From contig CAJWBE010000024.1 in the NCBI GenBank assembly GCA_913020045.1, forward strand, positions 1 to 64,000: 64,000 nt of DNA. The letters are read 5' to 3'. The stretch's first letter is position 1. Each line of letters begins with the position of its first letter. Below the pieces are notes generated by a model. That model was given only the letters and a program-made list of their open reading frames with translations, did no database searches and was not told the DNA's origin. A program made the position numbers and the translations under genes. The stretch comes from an uncultured Oleiphilus sp. Lineage in GTDB: Bacteria > Pseudomonadota > Gammaproteobacteria > Pseudomonadales > Oleiphilaceae. Positions 9,467 through 18,013 of this stretch are shown piece after piece.

Positions 9467-9605
9467 GCTGAGTTACTACGCGTTATGAAATTATGAGTTT
9501 TTGAGGCAGGGCAAGTCTAGAAAGTTAGCAAAACGGGGTCAATCAAACGGCCAAATTTAAGGATTAAATATAGTCCATTAAAAGCCCCGATGCTTCAGTG
9601 CTGCG

Positions 9606-10400
9606 CTAAAAATGGTCTTTCGCGGCGCGCAGCTGTTTGAATACGGCGGCACCATGCATTGGGCTGTTATGCGATTCCGCTTGCCGACTTGCCGCGTAGT
9701 TTATTACCTCGGCCGAATCGGTGCGTAAGAATGGGTTAACGGCCAGCTGCGTGGATAGGGTCGTTGGGATTGTGTCTTCACCCTTGCTTCTTTGCGCCTC
9801 ACATTCGCCACGATACGTCCGCAGAGCTTCATTGTTTGGTTCGACCGTTAAGGCAAACTCTAGGTTCGCCAAGGTATATTCGTGAGCGCAGTAAACCAAT
9901 GTTTCAGGAGGAAGGTCTGCAAGCCGCAGTAAAGAGTTATGCATTTGTTCAGGCGTGCCTTCAAACATTCGACCGCAACCACCAGAAAACAGCGTGTCAC
10001 CTGAAAAAAGCCAAGGTGTAGTATGCAGGGTTTGAGAGGGCGAGAAGAACGCGATGTGATCTAAGGTGTGGCCCGGAACAGTTAAAACACTGAAGTCGCA
10101 ACCTAATACCGAAAAGCTTTGTTGATCAACGAGTGAGCGTGTTACTCCGCGATATTTCGCGTTTTCGTAACCGTAGATCTCACACTGATATCGTTCCTTC
10201 AAAAGCGATAGCCCGCCGACGTGATCTGGATGATGGTGCGTTACGAGTATTGCATCGAGCGTAAAATCTTTCTGTGCGAGGTAACGCTCTACCAAGGCTC
10301 CGTCACCTGGATCGACAATGACGGCCCTACGCGATTCGGCATCTTCGATTGACCAAATAAAGTTGTCATTAAAAGCGTGTATAGGGTGTATATTTAGCAT
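9606..10400 (-). CDS. gloB: Hydroxyacylglutathione hydrolase (glyoxalase II)
   Basis: The protein has 264 residues when started at the ATG at 10398-10400 (MLNIHPIHAFNDNFIW), which is the standard GloB N-terminus. An extra 30 residues upstream in the open frame have no family counterpart. The metallo-beta-lactamase motif THHHPDH (H55, H56, H57, D59, H60) and GDTLFSGGCGR bind the two metals. The C-terminal HAGH domain starts near FALTVEPNNEAL. It hydrolyses S-lactoylglutathione to D-lactate and glutathione in methylglyoxal detoxification. It is divergent from the methyltransferase gene with only 37 bases between the starts, so the promoters must overlap. Confidence 0.95.
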   Translation of the reverse strand: MLNIHPIHAFNDNFIWSIEDAESRRAVIVDPGDGALVERYLAQKDFTLDAILVTHHHPDHVGGLSLLKERYQCEIYGYENAKYRGVTRSLVDQQSFSVLGCDFSVLTVPGHTLDHIAFFSPSQTLHTTPWLFSGDTLFSGGCGRMFEGTPEQMHNSLLRLADLPPETLVYCAHEYTLANLEFALTVEPNNEALRTYRGECEAQRSKGEDTIPTTLSTQLAVNPFLRTDSAEVINYAASRQAESHNSPMHGAAVFKQLRAAKDHF

Positions 10401-10437
10401 AATATTATTCGAAAAATTGGGAGTGTTTAAATCAAGA

Positions 10438-11253
10438 ATGAACAAGTCCAACGGTAACACAGAGACACCATCAAGTAACCCGCAACACAAAGAGCAAGTA
10501 GTGGAGCAGACCTACTTGAGCTTACAAAAAGACCTTGAACATTGGTTTCAAAGTTCGCTCGGAAGAACGCTGCTAGCAAGCCAGCGTCAACACATTGAGC
10601 AAGCAGTTAAAGGGTGTTTTGGCTTCCATCAAGCAGAAATTGGCGTGTCACATCGCGTTCCTGTTGGTAATTTAAGTCAACTGGGTCATCGCTTTTATGT
10701 GCTTCCAGAGTGGGTTCCTGAGTTGCCGGATAATTGTGTTATTTCCCGCTCGGAAGATATCGCCTTAGAACATGATGTCGCCGACTTGGTGCTGCTTCAC
10801 CATGCTCTTGATTTTTCGACTGCGCCGCACCAAACATTGCGTGAAGCATCGCGAATACTAAAACCTTCCGGTCATCTGGTGATTATTGGCTTTAATCCAC
10901 TCAGTTCGTGGGGGTTACGAAAAGCATTGACGCCAAACTCTCGAACAGGTGCCCCGTGGCGGTGTCGTTTTATCGCAGGACGAAGGGTTGAGGACTGGCT
11001 AGAGTTGCTTGATTTCAAGGTGGCATCTTTGAATTACCACCTCTATGCGCCGCCGTTTAATCATCAGCGACTGATCAATCGATTTAAAGGCCTCGACAAT
11101 GTCCTTAATGCAAAAGTTCCACTCGGAGCCTATTACATTATTTCAGCTCAGAAGCAGGTGGGCTCTCGTGTTAAGCGTGCTAGGAAGTGGCGGAATAATC
11201 CAAAAGTAGTCGGTTTGCCTATGGCGAACCGTTCAGATATTAACAAGCAGTAA
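10438..11253 (+). CDS. YafS-like SAM-dependent methyltransferase
   Basis: The protein has 271 residues from the ATG at 10438; the open frame upstream overlaps gloB antisense and is ignored. It belongs to the class I methyltransferase-like group represented by YafS, which sits between gloB and rnhA in E. coli and Pseudomonas. Visible parts are VADLVLLHHALDFSTAPHQTLREASRILKPSGHLVIIGFNPLSSWGLRK, i.e. the post-I and motif II/III region of Methyltransf_11. The usual glycine-rich SAM motif I is weak (around residues 60-90), so methyl transfer is not certain. The biological substrate is unknown. The gene leads directly into rnhA (18 bases), probably as one transcript. Confidence 0.8.
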   Translation: MNKSNGNTETPSSNPQHKEQVVEQTYLSLQKDLEHWFQSSLGRTLLASQRQHIEQAVKGCFGFHQAEIGVSHRVPVGNLSQLGHRFYVLPEWVPELPDNCVISRSEDIALEHDVADLVLLHHALDFSTAPHQTLREASRILKPSGHLVIIGFNPLSSWGLRKALTPNSRTGAPWRCRFIAGRRVEDWLELLDFKVASLNYHLYAPPFNHQRLINRFKGLDNVLNAKVPLGAYYIISAQKQVGSRVKRARKWRNNPKVVGLPMANRSDINKQ

Positions 11254-11271
11254 AGGAGTCGTTTAGTCGCA

Positions 11272-11718
11272 ATGTCGGTCATTGAAATTTATACAGATGG
11301 AGCGTGCAAGGGAAATCCCGGGCCTGGCGGGTGGGGCGCTTGGTTGCGTTTTGGCGATCACGAAAAAGAATTATTTGGCGGCGAGAACGATACCACCAAT
11401 AACCGTATGGAGCTTCTTGCCGCGATAGAAGCGCTGGCGGCCTTAAAACGACCTAGTGCCGTCAAGCTTCATACCGATTCTAAATATCTCAAGGATGGCA
11501 TACAGTCGTGGATTGCCAACTGGAAGAAAAACGGCTGGAAAACAGCGGCAAAGAAGCCAGTCAAAAACTCAGACCTTTGGAAAAGGCTCGACGAGCTTGT
11601 TGCCTTGCATGATATAAGCTGGGCTTGGGTTAAAGGGCATAGTGGAAATTTTGGCAACGAAAAGGCAGATGACTTAGCCAATAAGGGTGTCGAAAAAATA
11701 CTTGGTCAAATTAGCTAA
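11272..11718 (+). CDS. rnhA: Ribonuclease HI
   Basis: This 148-residue protein matches bacterial RNase HI throughout: [44 protein letters not shown] and [19 protein letters not shown]. The four metal-binding acids are D9, E47, D69 and D133, with H123 as the mobile histidine. It cuts the RNA strand of RNA-DNA hybrids, removing R-loops and primers. The gene lies between the methyltransferase gene and dnaQ on the same strand with short spacers. Confidence 0.97.
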   Translation: MSVIEIYTDGACKGNPGPGGWGAWLRFGDHEKELFGGENDTTNNRMELLAAIEALAALKRPSAVKLHTDSKYLKDGIQSWIANWKKNGWKTAAKKPVKNSDLWKRLDELVALHDISWAWVKGHSGNFGNEKADDLANKGVEKILGQIS

Positions 11719-11733
11719 GCAGGGGAAGTGTTC

Positions 11734-12432
11734 GTGAGACAAGTTGTACTTGATACTGAAACTACCGGTATAAACCCTAAGCTGGGGCATAGAATAATTG
11801 AAATCGGTTGTGTTGAACTAATTGATCGCCGCCTGACCGGAAATCATTACCACACCTATATAAATCCTGAGCGCGAGGTTGAGCAAGAAGCGATTGGTGT
11901 GCACGGGATTACGAACGAGTTTCTGGCAGACAAGCCGTTGTTTTCCGCTATATCGGAAAGCTTCAAGGCGTTTGTAAAGGGTTCTGAATTAGTTATCCAT
12001 AATGCTGCGTTCGACGTTGGCTTTATCGATCATGAATTTATGTTGATGAACCCGCGTTCGCAAAAAGTCATCGAGTACTGCACGGTACTAGATACATTAG
12101 CAATGGCGCGCAAGCGTCACCCAGGCCAGAAGAATAATCTTGATGCGTTGTGTAAACGCTATGGCATTGATAATGGCCATCGGGATCTTCATGGCGCTTT
12201 GCTTGATGCAGAAATCTTAGCCGATGTTTATTTACTCCTTAGTGGAGGCCAAACAGCAATGGACTTAAGCGCAGCGGGAGAAAAAGGTGGTGATGCAGGC
12301 AGTATTCGACGCTTGAGCACAGAACGCAAACCCCTTGCCGTGATTAGCGCTAGTGATGATGAAATGACAGCGCATGAGAAATATCTAGATGGTCTAGCGT
12401 CACAAGCAGAAAGCGTTATTTGGCGTCGCTAA
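11734..12432 (+). CDS. dnaQ: DNA polymerase III epsilon subunit (3'-5' proofreading exonuclease)
   Basis: The protein has 232 residues. The DEDDh exonuclease motifs are clear: VLDTETTG (Exo I, D7 and E9), HNAAFDVGF (Exo II) and HRDLHGALLDAEILADVY (Exo III). The C-terminal tail after about residue 180 is the alpha-subunit-binding part. Two GTG codons compete as start, 11728 and 11734; AGGGG at 11721-11725 is spaced 8 bases from 11734 but only 2 from 11728, so 11734 is preferred. It follows rnhA by 15 bases, the classical rnhA-dnaQ pair, here with both genes on one strand. Confidence 0.95.
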   Translation: MRQVVLDTETTGINPKLGHRIIEIGCVELIDRRLTGNHYHTYINPEREVEQEAIGVHGITNEFLADKPLFSAISESFKAFVKGSELVIHNAAFDVGFIDHEFMLMNPRSQKVIEYCTVLDTLAMARKRHPGQKNNLDALCKRYGIDNGHRDLHGALLDAEILADVYLLLSGGQTAMDLSAAGEKGGDAGSIRRLSTERKPLAVISASDDEMTAHEKYLDGLASQAESVIWRR

Positions 12433-12507
12433 AGGCATCATAGCGCAATCAAATGTTGCTGATCTGTATGTTTTGTTTGCGCAACCGGCTCTAAGGGCGG
12501 CGCGAGC

Positions 12508-12535
12508 TTGTTAAGCCCTAAAAATGTGTTATAAA
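12508..12535 (+). promoter_or_regulatory. Candidate promoter upstream of the FimL-like gene
   Basis: TTGTTA (12508-12513) and TATAAA (12530-12535) are 16 bases apart in an AT-rich stretch; a second TATAAT at 12539-12544 lacks a partner. The start codon is 130 bases further on. Confidence 0.35.
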
Positions 12536-12664
12536 TTATATAATAAGCGTCGATTAGTTATTAAACCTCTTAGGTTTGATTTGACCGCTCGACGAGTTAC
12601 CTAATGCCAGCACACGTAAATTTATGTGGCGTGCATTTGAACATTTATATTCGGATTTAAGTTT

Positions 12665-14368
12665 ATGTCGTCGACGCCTCAGTCAATAAGCTCCATCGAA
12701 TTGGTTCAGCCTGAAATCGATTCAACGATTCAGCAAGCTGAAGAGAGCCTTTCCCGTTTTGTTGATAACCGTGATAGCGGCGAAAGCCTCCAAAACTGCA
12801 TTGATTGCTTAAACCAACTGCGTGGTATTTTTGTCCTCGTCGAAATACAGAGCTGTGTGTTGCTCTGCCAGCAGTCAGTTGTCGTGGCAAATGAAGTACC
12901 GGTGGGTGCGAGCGATGACAAAAACGGCTTACTGTCGACCCTCAGTAACGCGATTTTTGTATTACGCCGTTATACCGAATACTTTGGCGCTGACAAGAAA
13001 GACCATCCCGAATTACTGCTACCGGTTATCAATGAGTTAAGGGCCGTGGTGCAGGATAAACCCTTTCCTGAATCTCACTTTTTTGAGTTTGATTCCCGAA
13101 CGACCTTTGACCTCTCGGATATGTTAGAGCCGACTAAGAAGCCGTCGGAAGAGGAGTTCCAGAAGCATGCGAAGCGTTTTCGCCATATGTTTCAGATTGG
13201 CTTATTAGACATGATAAAGGATCGCAACTTGCCGATCGCTCTAAAGCTAATGGCTCGAGCGTCTCAAGGCAGTGCAAAGTTGTGCAATGGCGAATCATTA
13301 TCACAATTGTGGTTTGTTGCTAGCCTCTTGCTTGAAAGCTTCCAGAATGAATCAATGGAAGTAACACCATCTCGTAAACGACTGTTCATGCGCTTGGAGC
13401 GTTATTTGCGTGAGATGGCGATTACTGGGTCAGTGGTGGCGGCTAAAGCAGCTCCGGACTCCTTGAAAAAGGATATTCTCTATCTACTCGCTTTTAGTGG
13501 TGATCAACGAGAAATCGTATTGCGGGTTTTAGAGGGCTTTAATATTAAGCCTTTGGATATCAACGAGCATCAGCTTCGTAGTGAATCAAAGCGTTTATTC
13601 GGCCCTGGCGTTGATGTCCTTCGCTCGTTGTCAAAAGCGATTACGGAAGAGATGTCTCACCTAAAAGAAAAACTGGATATCTTAGAACGTGGCGGTGCGC
13701 CAAACGTCGAAGATGTTGAGTATATCAGTGAAGGTTTAAACCGACTGAGCGGCACAGTTTCTATGCTTGACCTGCCTAAGGTCGCCAAACTATGTAACGA
13801 TCTGAACGGGATGCTGACGGGCTGGAAAGAGTCCGACTCGGAGTTAACAGAAAACGAATTGCTGGTTGTTGCGAATGGTATTCTCATGATTGAGTCTGCG
13901 ATTAAGCATTATGAGAGCACGGGAAATGAGCCAGAAATTCAAGGCGACGTGATGTCGATAGAGTCGAGCAGCAGTGCTTATTTGGCAGAGGCGAAAATTG
14001 TTGTTGTCGACGAGGCAACCAATGGGCTTGCCCTCGCAAAACGCTCGATATCATCTTACGTTGAAACCAATGGCGATAAATTACATTTAACAAATATTGC
14101 TCAGGTAATGGATACGATACGGGGTGGGATGGTGATGATTGACCAGTCTCGCGTTGCTGCAATTGTTCATACTAGCGCAGAGTGCATCCAAAATGAGCTG
14201 TTAACTAGCGACCACATGCCAGACGAAAGTTTCCTAGAAACACTTGCAGACGCGCTTACGTCGCTCGAATACTTCGTCGAGAGTATGAGTTACAAAGACT
14301 CTCGCAACGAAGAACTTTTAAAACTATCAGAAGAGAGCCTGAAATCGATTGGTTATACCGTCGCTTAG
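12665..14368 (+). CDS. FimL-like scaffold protein (ChpA/PilL N-terminus homologue)
   Basis: This 567-residue, mostly helical cytoplasmic protein resembles Pseudomonas FimL, which is homologous to the N-terminal part of the chemotaxis-type kinase ChpA but lacks its phosphorylatable Hpt histidines and kinase. Seen here are repeated helical bundles of the kind EESLSRFVDNRD, CIDCLNQLRGIFVLVEI and LTSLEYFVESM near the C-terminus; no kinase or receiver domain is present. In Pseudomonas, FimL links type IV pili, cAMP signalling and polar localisation. The assignment is supported by gene order: FimL lies near mltD, gloB, rnhA and dnaQ there too. Identity by sequence alone is moderate. Confidence 0.75.
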   Translation: MSSTPQSISSIELVQPEIDSTIQQAEESLSRFVDNRDSGESLQNCIDCLNQLRGIFVLVEIQSCVLLCQQSVVVANEVPVGASDDKNGLLSTLSNAIFVLRRYTEYFGADKKDHPELLLPVINELRAVVQDKPFPESHFFEFDSRTTFDLSDMLEPTKKPSEEEFQKHAKRFRHMFQIGLLDMIKDRNLPIALKLMARASQGSAKLCNGESLSQLWFVASLLLESFQNESMEVTPSRKRLFMRLERYLREMAITGSVVAAKAAPDSLKKDILYLLAFSGDQREIVLRVLEGFNIKPLDINEHQLRSESKRLFGPGVDVLRSLSKAITEEMSHLKEKLDILERGGAPNVEDVEYISEGLNRLSGTVSMLDLPKVAKLCNDLNGMLTGWKESDSELTENELLVVANGILMIESAIKHYESTGNEPEIQGDVMSIESSSSAYLAEAKIVVVDEATNGLALAKRSISSYVETNGDKLHLTNIAQVMDTIRGGMVMIDQSRVAAIVHTSAECIQNELLTSDHMPDESFLETLADALTSLEYFVESMSYKDSRNEELLKLSEESLKSIGYTVA

Positions 14369-14389
14369 CGCTCTCTTTGGAGCGGCACT

Positions 14390-15028
14390 GTGAATCAGTA
14401 TCTTCTCGCGGCCGCTCTATTCCTCATTTTCTTAGTCTCTCTCTATAGCTTTGTTCGTGGCCGCTGGTTTACTGCGTTTTTGAAAGGCCTCGTCTCTAGC
14501 ATCTGTTTGCTTGTGTCATTTATTGGCCTAGTGATTGTCTGGCAGATCGCGGACTTCGAACTAATTGAATACAAACGTAAAGTGGCGGAGCTGTTCGTTG
14601 TCGAGCAGGGGCCTCAACGTTATACGCTGACCCTTACACAAACGGAGCAACCCAATGCTGTGTTCGAGCTGCATGGCGATAGTTGGCAACTCGACGCAAG
14701 AGTAGTGACATGGACTGGATTGCCTAACTGGCTAACACCAGTGGCTCGCTATCGTCTGGAGCGATTGTCAGGGAGATATAATAGTATTATTCAGGAGAGA
14801 GAAGTTGCCCGTTCGGTCTTCTCAATCAACCACGATAGAACTGCGCTTCAGGTATGGGAGTGGTTGGGTCGATTCCCTCTCGTACCGGGAATGTCTATTA
14901 AATATGGTAGTAGCGTTTACTTGCCAATGGAGCACAAAGCTAGTTACGAAGTTTGGATCAATCATAGTGGCTTAACTGTCGTACCAACGTCGGAGTCGGC
15001 CAATACCGCACTAGAAAACTGGCAATAA
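14390..15028 (+). CDS. Conserved membrane protein of unknown function
   Basis: The protein has 212 residues. Two hydrophobic segments are predicted at about 4-22 and 30-52 (LLAAALFLIFLVSLYSF and LVSSICLLVSFIGLVIVW). A soluble, probably periplasmic, domain of about 155 residues rich in beta strands follows (QRYTLTLTQTE, FELHGDSWQLDARVVTW). Related proteins are sometimes labelled as multidrug-efflux components, but nothing in the sequence supports transport. GTG start at 14390 with GGAG at 14379-14382. It follows fimL by 21 bases and is closed by a strong terminator, so the two are probably cotranscribed. Confidence 0.7.
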   Translation: MNQYLLAAALFLIFLVSLYSFVRGRWFTAFLKGLVSSICLLVSFIGLVIVWQIADFELIEYKRKVAELFVVEQGPQRYTLTLTQTEQPNAVFELHGDSWQLDARVVTWTGLPNWLTPVARYRLERLSGRYNSIIQEREVARSVFSINHDRTALQVWEWLGRFPLVPGMSIKYGSSVYLPMEHKASYEVWINHSGLTVVPTSESANTALENWQ

Positions 15029-15055
15029 AAAAGGCGACTGTAGAAGTCGCCTTTT
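15029..15055. terminator. Bidirectional Rho-independent terminator
   Basis: GGCGACT-GTAGA-AGTCGCC forms a perfect 7-bp stem with A-run before and T-run after, between convergent genes. It can end both the plus-strand membrane-protein transcript and the minus-strand SCP2 gene. Confidence 0.9.
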
Positions 15056-15072
15056 CTTGTACGCTATCTTGC

Positions 15073-15387
15073 TTAGCCGATAGTGAACAATTCACCTAGC
15101 TTAGTGGCTAGCATCATATCGCCTTCAGCGCGAAGCTGGCCAGCCATGAATGCTTGCATGCCGTCAGTCTCACCGCTAACAATACCGTTTAACGTTTCAG
15201 TGCTCATGATTAGAGTCACTGATGGGTCGTCGTGATCACCTTCAGCTAGTTCACATGTGCCGTTAGCAATTGCTACGCTGTAGTTAGCGTCGTCTTCAAT
15301 ATTGAATTGAAATACCAAGTCAACGCCCGCTGCTGCGTCTGCGTTAAAGTTTTGTTTTAGTGTCTCGAAAGTTGCTGCTACAGACAT
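15073..15387 (-). CDS. SCP2 sterol-binding domain protein
   Basis: This small acidic protein has 104 residues from the ATG at 15385-15387 (MSVAATFETLKQNFNADA). It consists of a single SCP2 fold: GVDLVFQFNIEDDANYSVAIANGTCELAEG, then DPSVTLIMSTETLNGIVSGETDGMQAFMAGQLRAEGDMMLATKLGELF, whose last part is the classical SCP2 consensus. Such domains bind hydrophobic ligands such as fatty acids or acyl-CoA. The 54 extra residues possible upstream have no SCP2 similarity. The gene stands alone between the terminator and the divergent sohB. Its ligand is unknown. Confidence 0.9.
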   Translation of the reverse strand: MSVAATFETLKQNFNADAAAGVDLVFQFNIEDDANYSVAIANGTCELAEGDHDDPSVTLIMSTETLNGIVSGETDGMQAFMAGQLRAEGDMMLATKLGELFTIG

Positions 15388-15664
15388 GGGATTACCCTTT
15401 TCTTGTATCAATGAAAGCCTATCAAGGCCGAGATTAGTTGCGTCTATCGTTGTATGTGTAATCAAGCTAGTCATGAGTGCAAGGCCAAAGAACGCCGAGC
15501 AAAACGATACCGCGCGGGCAAGATTAGGCTGAATAATAAATGATGTCAATAGGCGATCGAACGCTTGTTTGAATTATTCTAACAAGCTTGCCACTTGTAT
15601 TCCCGACGTTTCGGCCCCATATTTCGACCACGCGAAGCTTTGTTTGAATTTAAGAGGATTAGTT

Positions 15665-16723
15665 GTGGATTTTTTGATCGAGTACGGAATATTTTTGGCT
15701 AAGGCCATAACGGTGGTCATTGCGATTGTATTGGTGATCGCCGCGGCTGGTGGCGCCGCAGTAAAGAGCAAAGGACAGCATAAGCGTGAGATGAAAGTCG
15801 AAAAGGTTAACGATCGCTTAACGGAGTTCAAAGAAACGCTGGAACATGCCGTACTTAATAAAGACTCAATTAAACAACTAAAAAAAGATGTCGCTGCACA
15901 AGAAAAAGCGGATAAGAAAAAAGCGAAAGCGTCTGCCAAAACGGGCGCGACGTTAAAAGTCAAACCTCGTGTTTACGTTCTGGACTTTAAAGGTGATATC
16001 AAGGCGTCGGCGGTGGAAGCATTTCGTGATGCCGTGACTAGCGTATTACAGGTCGTAAACGCAGACAAAGACGAAGTCGTGGTTCGCTTGGAAAGCCCTG
16101 GAGGAATGGTGCATTCGTACGGCCTCGCTTCTGCGCAACTTGACCGACTTAAAACAGCGGGCGTGCGCTTAACCGTTTGTGTTGACCGAGTGGCTGCAAG
16201 TGGCGGGTATATGATGGCATGTGTGGCGGACAAAATAGTTGCGTCACCTTTCGCGATTATGGGGTCCATTGGGGTAGTTGCTCAGCTGCCCAATTTTAAC
16301 AAGCTGTTGAAAAAGAATGATATTGATTACGAAATTCTGACTGCTGGAGAATATAAACGTACATTAACAATGTTCGGCGAGAACACGGAGAAAGGTCGGG
16401 AGAAATTTAGAGCTGATCTTGAAGATACGCATGAGCTTTTCAAAACTTACGTGTCGGAGCGTCGCCCGTCGGTAGACATTGAGAAAGTCGCGACCGGCGA
16501 CATTTGGTTTGGCTCCCGCGCTTTGGAAGTAGCCCTGGTCGACGAACTAGCAACCTCAGATGAATACTTAGTGAGTGCGTGTGCAAATTCAGACGTATAC
16601 GAAGTAGAGTTTAAAGAAAAACAAACGCTAGCAGAAAAGGTTGGACTGGGTGTCAGTACAGCATTCGAAAAAAGCGTTGAAAAAATCCTTTCTGAACTGA
16701 ATGTCAGTCGCGGAATGAAGTAG
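15665..16723 (+). CDS. sohB: SohB-type inner-membrane protease (peptidase family S49)
   Basis: The protein has 352 residues. It starts at GTG 15665 (MDFLIEYGIFLAKAITVV) with AGAGG at 15654-15657; the longer frame from 15569 is unlikely. One N-terminal membrane segment (about 5-31) and a charged coiled stretch (about 38-95, rich in Lys, Glu and Ala) precede the ClpP-like S49 domain. The nucleophile is S179 in VAASGGYMMACVADKI and the general base is K231 in GEYKRTLTMFGEN, giving the Ser/Lys dyad. SohB was found in E. coli as a suppressor of htrA (degP) loss. Its natural substrates are not known. Confidence 0.93.
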   Translation: MDFLIEYGIFLAKAITVVIAIVLVIAAAGGAAVKSKGQHKREMKVEKVNDRLTEFKETLEHAVLNKDSIKQLKKDVAAQEKADKKKAKASAKTGATLKVKPRVYVLDFKGDIKASAVEAFRDAVTSVLQVVNADKDEVVVRLESPGGMVHSYGLASAQLDRLKTAGVRLTVCVDRVAASGGYMMACVADKIVASPFAIMGSIGVVAQLPNFNKLLKKNDIDYEILTAGEYKRTLTMFGENTEKGREKFRADLEDTHELFKTYVSERRPSVDIEKVATGDIWFGSRALEVALVDELATSDEYLVSACANSDVYEVEFKEKQTLAEKVGLGVSTAFEKSVEKILSELNVSRGMK

Positions 16724-16734
16724 CGATAGTATAA

Positions 16735-16777
16735 ACCACAGAGTTTCGCGTTTAACCTTAGCGAGAAGCTTTGTGGT
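16735..16777. terminator. Imperfect hairpin between convergent sohB and EamA genes
   Basis: ACCACAGAGTTTCGCG (16735-16750) pairs with CGCGAGAAGCTTTGTGGT-like bases (16762-16777) with one mismatch and two G-T pairs. The hairpin overlaps the last codons of the minus-strand gene. T-runs are short on both sides, so its terminator role is likely but not certain. Confidence 0.5.
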
Positions 16778-17633
16778 GTTTCAGACTCTCCGACACAGCT
16801 GCGGTTAAGATGCATCCGCCACCAATTAGTGTAGTAAAGGATGCGGCCTCTCCCAGTAAAAAATAAGCGATGATAACCGCGTAAACCACCTGCAGACTAA
16901 CAATCATAGAGGTTGTTTTAGCGGATGTTTTCATTAATCCAAGCGTGATTTGTGTGTGTGGAATCGCTGTAAACAAGCTACCGAGTAGTAACAATAACAT
17001 CCATTGATGAAAACTGATTTGGGCGATCGCGACGCTTGTAAATGAAATAAGAATCAAACAGCTAATTAGGCCGTGGTACGTCATTATGGTAAAAGCCGAG
17101 TAATCCCTTAAATGCTGAGCGACAATAACATTGCGTAGCGCTACTGCAATGGCGGATAGCAATCCGAAAGCAACGCCGACGGTTACGTTGTTCTGCAACG
17201 TGAACTCAGGAACAATCAAGTACACCCCAACTATAACCAAACAGCCCATTAGCAGATCAAACGCCTCTAGCTTCTTGTCACTAAATAGCGGTTCGAGTAG
17301 CACGGTTAGTACTGGAAAGCTAAACATCGACACAATGCCTACTGCGACCGAGCTGAGCTGCATGGCATGAAAGTAGGCAGTCCAGTGCACGCAGAATAGG
17401 CCACTGCAAAACACAAGAAGTATGGCGTCGCGACTACTTTTAGGTGTCAAACGTTTATTCGTGGCTATCGCGATAGCGCCGACAATTAGACCGCATATCA
17501 AGGTTCGGTAAGTGATGATGTCTACGGCGTTTAGGTCAATGAGCTTTGAAAACTGCGCCGTTCCGCCAAGAAGCAGTGCAGCAATATGGAGTTGAAATAG
17601 TACTTTCAAGTCTTTAGGCGCTGCAGAATTCAA
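16758..17633 (-). CDS. DMT-superfamily (EamA) transporter
   Basis: This 291-residue membrane protein has about ten hydrophobic segments arranged as two EamA repeats (roughly 10-140 and 150-285). Recognisable parts include the GLFCVHWTAYFHAMQLSSVAVG region and LQVVYAVIIAYFLLGEAASFTTLIGGGCIL near the end. Members export metabolites such as amino acids. The substrate cannot be told. The gene overlaps the upstream YchJ-type gene by four bases, so the two are translationally coupled. Confidence 0.88.
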   Translation of the reverse strand: MNSAAPKDLKVLFQLHIAALLLGGTAQFSKLIDLNAVDIITYRTLICGLIVGAIAIATNKRLTPKSSRDAILLVFCSGLFCVHWTAYFHAMQLSSVAVGIVSMFSFPVLTVLLEPLFSDKKLEAFDLLMGCLVIVGVYLIVPEFTLQNNVTVGVAFGLLSAIAVALRNVIVAQHLRDYSAFTIMTYHGLISCLILISFTSVAIAQISFHQWMLLLLLGSLFTAIPHTQITLGLMKTSAKTTSMIVSLQVVYAVIIAYFLLGEAASFTTLIGGGCILTAAVSESLKHHKASR

Positions 17634-18010
17634 TTTTTATCTCCGCGCTCACTGACATAAAACCAACGATTATTATCGCGAACAAAATAACTATTCTCTT
17701 CAATGCGAAATGCTTTACCGCTTACTTTGTAGCGAGCCACAAAATGTACGTATCCTTCATTTCCTGATTCCTCAATAGTCGACCTGTTTTTAACGTTTAG
17801 ACCAAGCCAACGACAGCTTTCGAACGTTATGGTCTTGGGGCGACTCTTGGGCGACCACGTCGCTAATAAGTACTCGGCGTCTTCCGTAACATAAGCTGCA
17901 TAACGAGAACGCATCAACTCTTCCGGTGTGGTGGGTACAAATGAGCCAGACAAAAAACGCTCGCAACACTCCTCAGAGCGCAACCCAGAACAGCATACGC
18001 ATTCAGTCAT
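17630..18010 (-). CDS. YchJ family protein with SEC-C-like zinc motif
   Basis: This 126-residue protein begins with a short cysteine-rich segment (CVCCSGLRSEECCERFLSG), similar to the SEC-C zinc-binding motif. The conserved YchJ core follows: TPEELMRSRYAAYVTEDAEYLLATW, then FVARYKVSGKAFRIEENSYFVRDNNRWFYVSE, an NTF2-like fold. The function of YchJ proteins is unknown. It is the first gene of a probable pair with the EamA transporter (ATGA overlap at 17630-17633) and starts three bases from the stop of the antiporter gene, suggesting a three-gene transcript. Confidence 0.88.
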   Translation of the reverse strand: MTECVCCSGLRSEECCERFLSGSFVPTTPEELMRSRYAAYVTEDAEYLLATWSPKSRPKTITFESCRWLGLNVKNRSTIEESGNEGYVHFVARYKVSGKAFRIEENSYFVRDNNRWFYVSERGDKN

Positions 18011-18013
18011 CTC

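Noticed and set aside
10318-10437. Longer N-terminal start for the YafS-like gene, overlapping gloB.
   Set aside because: The extra 40 residues run antisense through the gloB coding region and have no methyltransferase similarity; ATG 10438 fits the gene order.
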